The notes below the pieces were generated by a model. That model saw only the letters and a list, made by a program, of their open reading frames with translations, was not told the DNA's origin and made no database searches. From Thoreauomyces humboldtii (lineage: Eukaryota; Chytridiomycota; Chytridiomycetes; Spizellomycetales; Powellomycetaceae), in NCBI GenBank assembly GCA_027596035.1, contig JADGJA010000433.1, forward strand, positions 1 to 18,882: a DNA stretch of 18,882 nucleotides. The letters are read 5' to 3'. A program made the position numbers and the translations under genes. Shown in pieces: positions 9,450 to 18,882 of this stretch. Each line of letters starts with the position of its first letter. The first letter of the stretch is position 1.

Positions 9450-12400
9450 TCAGACGACAGTAGGAGCATGACCTTCTTTGACCGTCTTGGGTCTCTCGAT
9501 CTCGTCCTCCACGCCCGACATCCCAGCAGCTGTCCCAGTCCCCCCAACGCCACCCACACCACCCGCCGTCGCCGTCCCCGTTGGATCCATCGGCGAGGGT
9601 GGGACGGTCGACAGCGACGCGGGCAAAGGCATGGGCATTTGCATCTGCAGAGTCTGTCCCACCTGGACACCCGTCGATGCGGAGGGTCCACCGCCCTGGG
9701 TGGTCCACCTGTGGAACATGACTCCGCCGTGATCCGTGCTCTGAGCGTCCATGGACATGCATCTCCTCTGGGGGAACCATCGTCTGCTTCCGAACAACGA
9801 CAACGACAGGGCGCTGACGTGATCCCCTCCTCCTGGTCCTGGCTGCCCGGGCGTTGGTTGGGGTTCGCCGGGGGTGGAGGTTCCGGAGTGGTTCGACGAG
9901 AGTTCGTCGATCGAGTAGGTGCCGTTGTGTTGTTGGAGGGCGTTGAAGATCGAGTGGCCGTAGTACGCGTTCGAGTGGGAGGAGGCGTGGGCGTTGTGGC
10001 CCGGGTAGTGGAGTTGTTGGAGACTGTTGTTACCCGACGCGGTAGCGGACGTGGGGTCGTTGTTGCTCCCGTTGCTCCCCAGTCCACCTGACCCCATGAG
10101 GACGCTACCCCCGAGTCTCGAGTTGATATCCATGTCCGAGGACCCTATGGACGAGGAAGCAGGGGAACCTCCCTCGTCGACCAACGATCTTACGGTCCAC
10201 ATGCTGGACGAGAGTCCCGGTAGTGGCATTCCGCGGGATCGGCCCGACGAAAGACTCCGGCTGGTCTTGTACCTGTTCCTGTACCTTCTCGCAGCGTTCA
10301 TGACGTAGATATCGAACGCCTGCGGAATCTCGATGGTTCCCGCCGCCAAACTCAGGCGTCGACCTCGGGGGGTCGCTCCCGATGCGCCGCCAGCCGAGGC
10401 TGGGTCGCCGTTTCCAGGGTTGGAAGGATCGAGGAGGTCACCGCTGACGTCTTCCGTGCTGTTGTCTCCCGTCCCGGTTTGAGCGTCTCCGCCCGCTTTG
10501 TCGCCGGATGCACCTCCTGCGTCCGGAGTCTCGGCTATCACTGTGGGTCTGACGCTCGCGCCCATGCTCTCCCACCTGGCTCGATTGGAGACGAGGTTGT
10601 CGATGAAGGGTCGAGTCGATGGCAGAAGTTCGCTGAGGATCTCAAAGTAAGGACGAGCGACGTAGGCGTTGAAATCGAAGGCGATCTGGACAGAGTTTGT
10701 CGACTCTCGATCCATGTTCGGAGAGATCGGTAGGTTGAGCTCCTTTTCCTTCTCGCCTTGGAAAAAGAATTCTTCAACCACCATGTCCGCCCATCGTTTG
10801 CAAATATCTGGAGGTCGTGCCGCATTGCTGATGTCTAATCGTACGAGAAACACGCATCAGCCAACGCAGTCCACTTTCGCCTTCCTGAGCACATGTATCG
10901 AGACTTACCCGCCGCATGTAATATTACGTTGATCATCTGCTGTCTTTGATGCTTGCTGAGCGGGAGACTCGTCCGTCGAGGTCCTCCGGGAATGTCTGGG
11001 AGACTCGTAGTCGAGTCTGAGAGAGCCGATTCCGATTCCAGCAGCGAGGGTTGTGAGGGGAAGTGCTTGGAGGCCCCTGGATGCGCGAGGTGCATCTGTT
11101 CTGGGGACTCTACGATCGTGTCAGCGAGCGGAAGGGAAAAGTGGACGGGTGTCATGGTGCGCGGAAAGGGTGGAGGGGTTGGTAATCCCAACGGCTTTTG
11201 GTGGTGGTGGTGGTGGTGCTGTTCTTGTTGTTGATGTTGCTGTGGTTGTTGCCATGGCGGATTGTCAGGATCCTTCTCGTATTGTCGATGATGGTTGTGA
11301 TCGAGAGCTACGCTGTCGAGGGTTTGCGTGATATGCTCTATCGGATCGTTTTGATGATGACCGTGCAGACACGAACCGTGCCGTGATCGGGCAGCATCCG
11401 GTATGGAAGATTCATCGTTGGTATCGTGCGGCACCAGTGGTGAGGGAGCGTCTGTGCGCTCATCCGACATGTCCTCGTCGGATTCTTCATCGCTGTGAAG
11501 GCTCTCTTCGCTGGCAGCAGGGGTTCCAATGACCTCTTCGGTAGTGCAGCTCAGCTTTTCCAGCAGACCAAAATGGTGGCACATGTCCGTATTCAAAATG
11601 GCTTCGATGGCGATCGACTCGACGAGTTTGGCGGGTTCTCTGACATTGGAGACGAGATCCCCATAGTTTAATTCGGTGAGGAACGTGTGTTTCCTGAGCA
11701 ACAAGGACAAGTGGTCGCACGACTGCCGCTCTAAAACCGACTTGTTCTGATAGTGTTTGGCAAGATCCGTCTTCGCGTTGACCTGTGGAAGAGGGAAGAT
11801 GATGGGTGTCGGTCAGTCTTGGCGGATACGGGCTTTCAGAATCGATCTTTCTTTGCAACGCACATGAAAGAGATTGTTGACGCCAGGGTGCAGAACATCA
11901 TGCGTCAGGGCCGCGATGATGAGGGCAACGTAGTCGATGGTGGAAAAGGCCAGCTCCTCCGCCAATGCCAGGTCCACCAGTGCCCAGTAGACCATGTACG
12001 TCACGTCCATCGCGTGAAGGAAACTGTGGTAGGGGTTGTCGAAGTAGCCATCGGCCACGTCGATGATAAAGTCCAGAAGGCCGCAGAGTACGGCGCTATT
12101 CGGAACCAATCCATTCTTGACGAACATGCCCAGGAGAAGACCGTACATCTCTGAGGATGGAACCACATCCAGGTCAGATGCTTTCAATGTATGGTTTCGT
12201 GAGCATTCGAAAGTATTTCATTTCGTACCAGGCTTGGTCCAATCCCAGACTTTGAAGTCCATGCCGAGCTGCGTGAGAGTGCCGTCCGAGAATTCGCTCA
12301 TGACCTGCCATGAAGAAAGAGCATCAGTGGTCCACACATGTATTCCAGAGGGACAGATGGACTCACCCTGAAGACGGTACGCAGCTCATCCGAGGATAGC

Positions 12401-12498
12401 CGGGTGCACCTTGTGAGGTCAAAGTCCTCCAGTGGGATCATGGGCAGTTTGTAAAGCGAAGGTGCCAGCGTGAGGCTGACCTCTGAGCTCGCCTGCAT
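9450..12498 (-). CDS. Class I 3',5'-cyclic-nucleotide phosphodiesterase
   Basis: Predicted to hydrolyse cAMP and/or cGMP to the 5'-monophosphate, ending cyclic-nucleotide signals. Exons, 5' to 3': 12498-12367, 12304-12229, 12180-11864, 11782-10909, 10834-9450. They join in frame to 927 residues. Class I signature residues are all present: YHSFLHA (His121, His125), THDVLHPG (His163, Asp164), TDMCHHF (240-246), HAADISNAARP (Asp467), and the base-binding glutamine in SVQIAF (Gln516). The metal ligands are therefore intact. Odd: about 190 acidic, Gln/His-rich residues (roughly 255-446) sit between the TDM helix and the last metal-binding helix, and a 350-residue Ser/Gly/Pro-rich tail follows the domain. 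The intron at 12228-12181 is only 48 nt. The start is uncertain: an in-frame TAG at 12525-12523 could instead be a splice acceptor (TTGTTCATAG), which would mean further 5' exons. Confidence 0.92.
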
Positions 12499-13250
12499 GG
12501 CGGGCGCGTCGTCGTCGTCTGGCTATGAACAAGGCAAAGCCGGAGGATGTCGTCTGGTGTGAATTGCGGTCGGGTAGAGAGCGGGGTGCGCGAGGGCGTC
12601 ACAGGGAGCGGCAGGATCTGCCGGGCGGCTTGTAGAAGACCTTGCTGGACAGTAGATGGGATGCAGGAGCGTGAAAGGGATGAGCGAGGTCCACAGAAGA
12701 AAAGGCGTGCCCGCCTCGCAGTGTCAGGATGCCGAAGGTTTTCGCGGTGAGGACAAGGTCACGTCGTGGGTAGTGACGGCAGGGTGGAAAGGGACAGGGA
12801 TCGTTGGTTCGAGCAAGGGTATCGATGCGATCACCGGCTGCTGGAGTGAGTGGAGAGGCGAGGGGCAGCAGAAAGGACGGGGATCCCCTCTGGATTGCGT
12901 CGGCGGATTTGCCTATTTCAGGACACACGAAAATGCTCCAGAACGCGCTCTCGCTCCGGGAACGAGAGGGAGGAGAGCCGTCTCTAGAGAGGTGGACCGC
13001 GCTTCTGAGGGGGAAGAGTTCCGAGCGAGAAGACCCGATGGCCACTGCAACGCTATCCGTTCTTCTCGAGGACAGAGGTAGGTACTAGGTAGGGGAGAGC
13101 GACGACGATAGTCTCTGCGGGATGGGCGGCGGGGTGCGTGAGGAAGAGGTGAGTGCTGTGCTGCTGTGCTGCGCGCAAGACAGCGACCGACTGGTACCAT
13201 TCCATCCATCCTTGACTTTCCCAGAACTGCATGTATCCAAACAGAAAGCA
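12499..13250. other. Divergent region between phosphodiesterase and F-box-like gene
   Basis: These 752 nt separate genes read in opposite directions. On the minus strand a splice-acceptor-like TTGTTCATAG ends at 12523. Upstream of it, at about 12640-12520, an open frame reads QAARQILPLPVTPS and then TPDDILRL, which might be 5' coding or leader sequence. I cannot fix a donor, so no exon is claimed. Both strands also have other open frames with no recognisable domain. Confidence 0.5.
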
Positions 13251-14743
13251 ATGCTTTTAGCGGAACTCCCCGACGACATTCTCCAGCGCATAGTCCTGCC
13301 AGGTGAACGCCAGCTGTATCCTTCGTGGTGCCTCGTACCCCTCGTCGCGCGCACTTGCCGCTCCCTTGCCCAGCGCCTTACGGGACCCGTCCTGGCACAT
13401 GCCTTCCAACGGCACCTCGTCTACCTTGCCTCTGCCAACGGCCAGCAAGCACACGAGCGTCACCGTCTTTGGATGAGGGACCAATACAAGCGGGGCCTTC
13501 TCACTTGTACGCTTGGCTGTCTCAGTCCTGAGAGGGCCGATGAATTGTTGACCCAGCACGACAAGGACTGCGGCGTGTGGGGTTCTTCGACCCCGCCACT
13601 CAAAGTCCTTTCCATCAAAATCGCCAGTGCTATCCGAACAGCCGGGCTGCCCTTCTACTTGTGCTTGGTTCGTGCAGGGCTGTGGATGGTTGCAGCGGAC
13701 ATCGTGCCTTCGCTCGAGTACCTTATCACTGTTCCAACCCTCCATCTCCAGAAGGCTTCTATTGATAATGGTGACCTGGAACTTGTTAAGGTGTGCCGCT
13801 ACTGAATTATTTGCCGACCAGCGCACAATTAACCCCTTGTCTCCAAAGCTTCTTGACGATGACCTGAAAGCTGCCGCATTCAACCCTCCATACAAGAACC
13901 TCTGTAAAGCAATATGGTTGGTACGCAATGATCAGCGTGCATACCTTCACATTACTGTCTACGCAACACAAGCCTCTCGCGTCGGTATCGCGGCTTACTT
14001 CTTCCGCTGCTTCCACGGAGCGCCCGTTATCGGGGAGATCGGCAGCATAGAAGTCCAGGAACTCATGACAGCCGCCGCTCGGGCGGGATGGATGGAGCCC
14101 TTGGAATTTTTCTCAAACCAAGGTTATCTTCTAGACGCACACTATCGGTATGAGAATAACGGCCGACCCTCGCTGGGCGTGCTGCACGATGCCGCCGCAG
14201 CTGCCCAGACCGCGGTTGTACGTTTCGTCTTGGAGTCGGGTCAGCCTTACAGCACAGCGCGTGGTCTTGCCGGAGCAGTGGAAGGCGGTTCTATTGCCAT
14301 CGTAGAGCTCCTGTTGGAAAGGGATTCCAAGGCTGTCGAGGAGTACGTTGACACCGAGGGAGAGCCGGTACCGGTCTGGCAGACGGCACTTACTTCCGTG
14401 CAGAGAGCCCGTCGGAAGGGAGATGAAGATCTTGTCAATTTGCTGATCGACAAATGGAAGGCAACTGCGGATCCAAGTCCTGCAGGCCCGGAAACAGTTC
14501 TCGAGTGCTTTCACGATCCGCCGCCGCTCGATGCTGAGCCTGGTACACTGTTTACGCCTCTCGAGCAGTTTTCAATCGAGCTATCGATGAGCTATCGATG
14601 ACCTTCAGGAGCGGATGGCCGACATCTGACTCAATCCGGTCGTTGGCATCCCGATGCTCAAGTTGCTCGCGCATCTTTGTACTCACAGGAAGCATCAAGT
14701 GGGCAAGGGCATGCTCGGATCGACGGCCATGAAGGAGATGTAA
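13251..14743 (+). pseudogene. F-box / ankyrin-like protein gene, disrupted
   Basis: The first frame starts MLLAELPDDILQRI, an F-box-like start (LPDDIL...SWCLVPLVARTCRSL), and runs to GDLELVKV, an ankyrin-type helix, before a TGA at 13803-13805. Coherent coding resumes one base later (from about 13795: AATELFADQRTIN). It continues through ankyrin-like segments such as LAGAVEGGSIAIVELLLER and GDEDLVNLLIDKW to a TGA at 14599-14601. A second +1 change then reads AIDDLQERMADI, an in-frame TGA (14627-14629), LNPVVGIPMLKLLAHL, and a TAA at 14741. The last stretch is rich in G/C at third codon positions, as expected for coding DNA here. No intron with usable length removes the first shift, because the only nearby GT...AG is 31 nt. 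F-box proteins usually recruit targets to SCF ubiquitin ligases, but whether this copy does anything is doubtful. Sequencing errors are the alternative. Confidence 0.62.
14580..14601. repeat. Exact 11-bp tandem duplication at a stop codon
   Basis: GCTATCGATGA occurs at 14580-14590 and again at 14591-14601. The second copy supplies the TGA that ends the middle reading frame of the F-box/ankyrin-like gene. Confidence 0.95.
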
Positions 14744-15906
14744 ACGTCAAGATACAAGCCGAGTCATCCAAGCGAACGCAACCACGACTGTCGGACATTC
14801 TGACTGTCCACGCAACACCTACCACCTCATACCCTGTCTCTTGCTCGATGCCATGCGTCTGTAGCTTCTCGAAGATTACGCTCTCACGGGTCGATTACCA
14901 GTCCGTATACCACACCTCGTGCGAGGTTGAGTAGCCTACCACCCTCAACTACAAGCCTTAGCCAAGCATGTAAAGATTCCCTGTTTGATGCTGCCTATTT
15001 GTGCCGGGAGGATATGCATCAAGTTCCGGATCATCAAGCAAATGGGCATCACCTCGCTTGGCAGCGAATGCCGATCTTCGAAGCCTGCGTGAGCCCACAC
15101 ATGAGAGTTCACGAAGCTTGTCGATGAGATGCATAAGGCGCGTTTTTTCGCCCACTTTCTATCGTATAGAAGAAAATGTTGCACCGATCGCCATTTCAGA
15201 CGACATGGAATGCTTGAACTTCGATCTGCCAGTCGAAATATGACAGAAAAGCAAAGCTTCCAACAGAACATCGACATGACACTCTCGATACTGACTTGGT
15301 CGCAAACCATTTGTTTTCTTCTCGACATGTGTCGATGAGGCCACGGACTAGATTGTTGCGTGACACGTTTCGTTCACTGCCATTCGCAGCCTCGCTGTCT
15401 ACAACCGGTCTACCCTGTCGAACGACTTTTCAGGCGCGTAAGATGGCAAGCCGCAACGAGCAACGGTATTGTTGAGGGTTCTGAGGTTGGGATGGTTGAT
15501 TGAGACTCTGCCGCGGCCTTGTTCATGATGCCTAGTGGCGCCAGACGTCTCCTCGTCTTCCAGGAACAGTAAACTCCGTCGGGACACAGGAGTCAGCCTT
15601 CCTTCGCTGACCGAGAATTCTCTACCGAAGCGATCTTCGTTGCGTGAACGGAGCTGGCGTAGCTTCGTGAGTTTGAAACCGCCTTTTGCGGTCACGGAGC
15701 CCGTTAACTTGGTTTCACTTTCCTCATCGGATCAGCAAGTTCCATTCTTGGTTTTCATGACATTTGATAAGAAGCGTGTGATAATGATGTTCTGATTAAA
15801 AGGCAGAGCATTCAGCCCATATTACAAAATGAAGAAGAAGTGAATGTACAAGACAAAAAAAAGTAAGAAAAAGTCCGAGATCCTCAGCGTTCACAAAGTC
15901 CAACGA
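14744..15906. other. Region without a supportable gene
   Basis: These 1.16 kb lie between the broken F-box-like gene (plus) and the ABC transporter stop (minus). Short open frames occur on both strands, but all are interrupted, lack recognisable motifs and are not linked by convincing splice sites. The left part may be further decayed sequence of the F-box-like gene, and the right end should hold the ABC gene 3' UTR. No tRNA or 5S rRNA pattern was seen. Confidence 0.55.
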
Positions 15907-18144
15907 TCACATCTTCGTCTTTGGCTTGGACCCCACCCTCAGGAAGACGTAGGCCATGGTGAACCACCAGACGTTCAGTATGGCCAGCACGCCGATGCTC
16001 AGCCACTTTGCGACCACGTCAAGGGCGTAGCTGGCGAGGACCTGGTCTCCGCTGGTCGTGCAGGGTCCACCTGGTGCCACACCGTCGCAGTTGAACTGGA
16101 ATCCACGGAGCTCGTTCTGGGTGTGTGCGGAGTAGGCATCTGGTAGTGGAGAAAATGAGAAGGGCGGATCAGCTAGAGGAGCGGAAGATGTAACGGGTAT
16201 GGGTAGACAACAACTCACATCCGATGGGAGATAGGTAGTGCATCCACCGGAACCACCATCCGATCTCTGTGGTCGCGATGAGCTGGCCACCGAAGAGGAG
16301 GAAGGTGACCACTAGGAGAGGTCCTATGGCCATGGCGAGCTGGACGGTAGGTACGGCCGAGGAGACGACGAAACCGAATGCCACGGCTGTGCCGATCTCC
16401 AGTGCGTTGGTGAGCATCCAGATGAAGAACTTTCCGGCTACGGGGTCGAGTCCGACCATCCAGTACAGGATCCCGCTGGCTACCATGCAGTACACCAGGT
16501 TGGGGACGAGCGTTACGAACACCTGGAATTGAGACAGAAAGATCAGGAAAGGGAGTCGAAGTAAAGATGTGTCAAGAAAAAATGTAGGCCGAACCTTTGC
16601 GAGGAAGAAGGAGGAGACACGGTACGATCCAGCGGACCGCTCTCGAAGCATGATGACTCTCTCGAGCGGGAAGGTGGTCAACACGGGTTGCATGGTGACG
16701 AAGAACTGGTTGATAGGCCAGATGACTGAAAGATAAAATGAATCGGTCAGATCGGCTACTGACTGCACAAGTTTCATGGTTGAAGGGGACTCACATAGGA
16801 ACCCGATCCTGCTCTGAATGCCAGACTGTCCATGACTGAGTCGGAAGAAGACGAATCCCATCAAGGCGATGAGGACGAACGTCCTCATGCAGTCCGCGAT
16901 GAGAACCGGCTTGTTTCGAAGCACGTCCTTCCAAGCCCTCTGACACAGGAGGTTGAACTCGACGAACCAGTTGTTGGCGAAATCACCGTTGTGATCCATC
17001 TCCCCGTTCTCCACTCTGACCGTCGTGGGATGTCGAGGATCCTCGATGACGCCCGCGACGGGTTTCTCGGGTGCGATGGCACGGTAGGCTTCGTGGAACC
17101 TGACGACCCTGGCCGTGTCCTCGGCGTGGGTCTCGAGTTGGATGGTGAGGATGTCGAGGAAGAAGTCTGCTGGGTTCCTTCGAGGTGGACACGGGTATCC
17201 GAGGGACGCGAAGTGAGCCACTGCGTCGTCGACGGGTCCTAGATAGCAGGTGGAACCGGCGGACAGGAGGATGACCTTGTCGCACATGGACAGCACTTCG
17301 AAGGAAGGTTGATGGATGGTCATGACCACGATCCTTCCCGTCTTGCTGGCCTCGGACTTGAGGTTCTCGATGAGGGCGAGGGAGGTGTTCGAGTCCAGGC
17401 CCGAGGTGGGTTCGTCGAGAAAGAGGACCCGAGGAGCACCCACGAGTTCCTGACCGATCGAAACTCGTTTCCGCTCTCCTCCCGAAACGCCTCGAGTGAG
17501 ACCGTCGCCGATGTACGAGTCCTTGGCCTTGGTGAGACGGAGGGAGGCGAGGACCTCGTCGGCGTGTGCGATCTTTGCCTTGGTGGTGTACTTCTTGGAT
17601 GGGAGACGGAGGAGGGCGGCGTAGTGGAGGGTCTCGGTGACCGTCAAGTTGGAGTAGAGCGCATCGTCCTGTTCGACGAATGCCATGGCTCGCTTCCACG
17701 TCTTGGGGTCCCGCGGTTGGCCGTCGAGAGTGATTGTTCCGCTGAGTGTTCCGGTCCCGAGACGACCGGTCAAGCTGTGAAATGAAACGCTAGCGATCAG
17801 CAAAAGCAGGGTGCCAGCGACGGAGCTTTCCCACCGAACCAGACTCACCAGTTCAACAAGGTCGTTTTTCCAGCCCCCGAGCTTCCCATGATGGCGACCA
17901 ACTCCCCCGGTTTTGCCTCTCCGGAAACGCCCGACAGCAGAGTCCTGCTCTTGGGTTTCCCGTTCTCATCCTTGTCCTTCTCGACCAGCACGGAGTACGA
18001 GATGTCGTGCCATCGTAGGGATCCCCCGACCTTTCCTTCGGGAGTGACTCGACGTTCGGTGTGGGTGGGAAGGATGGAGGTCTTCGTGGGCTTGTCGATC
18101 GACTCCATGCGGTCTGGTTGAGGTGGTCGTTGAGCGTCGTTCAT
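15907..18144 (-). CDS. ABCG-family (White type) half ABC transporter
   Basis: Predicted ATP-driven membrane exporter; ABCG half transporters work as dimers and often move lipids, sterols or drugs. The substrate here is unknown. Exons, 5' to 3': 18144-17849, 17774-16795, 16725-16595, 16522-16219, 16139-15907. They join in frame to 647 residues, normal for the family. The nucleotide-binding domain comes first: Walker A GSSGAGKT (87-94), Q-loop Gln134, signature VSGGERKR (195-202), Walker B LFLDEPTSGLDS (216-227), H-loop His253. The membrane domain follows, with the family's FPLERVIMLRERSAGSYR, YWMVGLDP, and YLSPIGYAYSAHTQNELRG leading into the cysteine-bearing outer loop. Introns are 74, 69, 72 and 79 nt. 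The 69- and 72-nt introns contain no in-frame stop. An upstream in-frame TTG is not taken as a start; ATG 18144-18142 is used. Confidence 0.96.
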
Positions 18145-18882
18145 TGTCAATGTTGTGTGTTCGCTGGTGGTGTGTGGAGGGGTTTTGAGTTCGAGTAGAT
18201 GTACCGTACGTGTGGATCTGTCGATGATTAGATGGTTTTCCTACACTATGTGAGATTGACGGATTGGTTTTTGGAGTGATGGGTGAGGCTACATGCATGT
18301 GCGCTTTATACTGTAGGTTTTAGGCGGCATTCCGAAAGCAAGATTGGTAACGAAGGAAGCGGATCGAGTCAATCTCCGAAGATCATGTCGGTCGCTTCCG
18401 CAGGCAGTTGCGAGATGCTCAGCTTCGTCGGGGACCTGCCTGCCCCCATTACAAAGCCAGTTATGCAGAGAGTTAAATGCAGCATGCAAACGGATCGTTA
18501 AAACGTGTCAAAAAGTAGGGAAGGTTTAGACAGCGTTTTTGCGGAAGCGGAGGGGAGAGACAGGGGTTGGTATGCTGCGGCACATGTTCCGGAACTCCGA
18601 TTCTCGCAGGGTCTTTACTCAGCACACACGCACCATCGCAACATAATCCTCCGCGACTCTCATACCATATCGCTGCACAGTACAATCGCTGGATAGGGTT
18701 TTTACTTTTTTTCTTTTCTGATTGTTTTTTGTGTTTTGTGTGTGTTTTCAAAAAAAAAAATGGATGAGTGTTGGAGGGGGGGGACGGACGGGAGAGGAAA
18801 GACGGGAAGGGTTGCAGGGAAAGACGATGAAGTGGGGAGCCCTCGATCCCGTTATAAACGTACATAAGAAACAAACGATGGG
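18145..18882. other. ABC transporter promoter and right-edge intergenic DNA
   Basis: This region holds the likely promoter of the minus-strand ABC gene and then 500 nt with no recognisable gene. An A10 run (18751-18760) and a G-rich tract (18760-18800) are present. At the extreme right, TATAAA (18854-18859) is followed 20 nt later by ATG at 18879 on the plus strand. This could be the start of another gene, but too little sequence remains to judge. Confidence 0.5.
18305..18310 (-). promoter_or_regulatory. TATA-like element upstream of the ABC transporter
   Basis: On the minus strand the sequence reads TATAAA within ACAGTATAAAGCGC, about 160 nt upstream of the ABC gene ATG. This is a plausible core promoter position with a 5' UTR of roughly 130 nt. 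It is a motif match only. Confidence 0.4.

Noticed and set aside
9315..10091. Plus-strand open frame opposite the phosphodiesterase tail
   Set aside because: It is Arg/His/Val-rich antisense of low-complexity coding sequence with no recognisable domain.
12599..13045. Minus-strand open frame between the phosphodiesterase and the F-box-like gene
   Set aside because: It starts with a non-ATG codon, has no domain and ends at a stop before the phosphodiesterase exon. At best it is leader sequence.
15399..15695. Minus-strand 98-codon open frame in the gene-poor region
   Set aside because: Its first codon is GTG, there is no motif, and no splice site links it to anything. It is probably chance.
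14744..15906. tRNA, 5S rRNA or retroelement remnant in the gene-poor region
   Set aside because: No A-box/B-box pair, 5S-like core, long terminal repeats or reverse transcriptase and integrase motifs could be found by eye.
18473..18882. Minus-strand open frame and plus-strand TATAAA/ATG at the right edge
   Set aside because: The open frame is Lys/Ser/Pro-rich from homopolymers. The TATA-to-ATG spacing is only 20 nt and no coding sequence remains in the window to test it.

Overview
The window looks like nuclear DNA from a fungus. Protein-coding genes carry several short GT-AG introns, mostly 62-93 nt with CTNAC-type branch points. The proteins are eukaryotic families: a CTK1/CDK12-type kinase, a class I cyclic-nucleotide phosphodiesterase, a sodium:solute symporter and an ABCG half transporter. 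An F-box/ankyrin-like gene is also present. This mix would fit an early-diverging (chytrid-like) fungus, but that placement is inference and I name no genus.

Layout, left to right. (1) 1-183: probable first exon of a gene on the minus strand that runs off the left edge. (2) 708-5954, minus: a seven-exon gene for a predicted 1598-residue cyclin-dependent kinase with RS-rich extensions on both sides of the catalytic core. (3) 5955-6974: a 1-kb divergent promoter region. (4) 6975-9103, plus: a four-exon sodium:solute symporter gene whose second intron is unusually long and full of GC-rich hairpin repeats. (5) 9450-12498, minus: a five-exon class I phosphodiesterase gene, convergent with the symporter, with about 190 extra residues inside the catalytic domain. 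(6) 13251-14743, plus: an F-box plus ankyrin-like gene that appears broken by two +1 frame changes and an in-frame stop. (7) 14744-15906: about 1.2 kb with no supportable gene. (8) 15907-18144, minus: a five-exon ABCG half transporter gene, two of whose introns are stop-free multiples of three. (9) 18145-18882: promoter and intergenic DNA.

The genes look like ordinary independent fungal loci (transcription control, cAMP breakdown, solute uptake, lipid or drug export). I see no evidence that they form one pathway or cluster. The unusual points lie within genes: the kinase's changed cyclin-binding helix and RS/His/Asp-rich tail, the insertion in the phosphodiesterase, the intronic hairpin array, and the open introns of the ABC gene. 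All splice junctions were read by eye from GT/AG signals, phase and family alignment. Every exon set given closes in frame.
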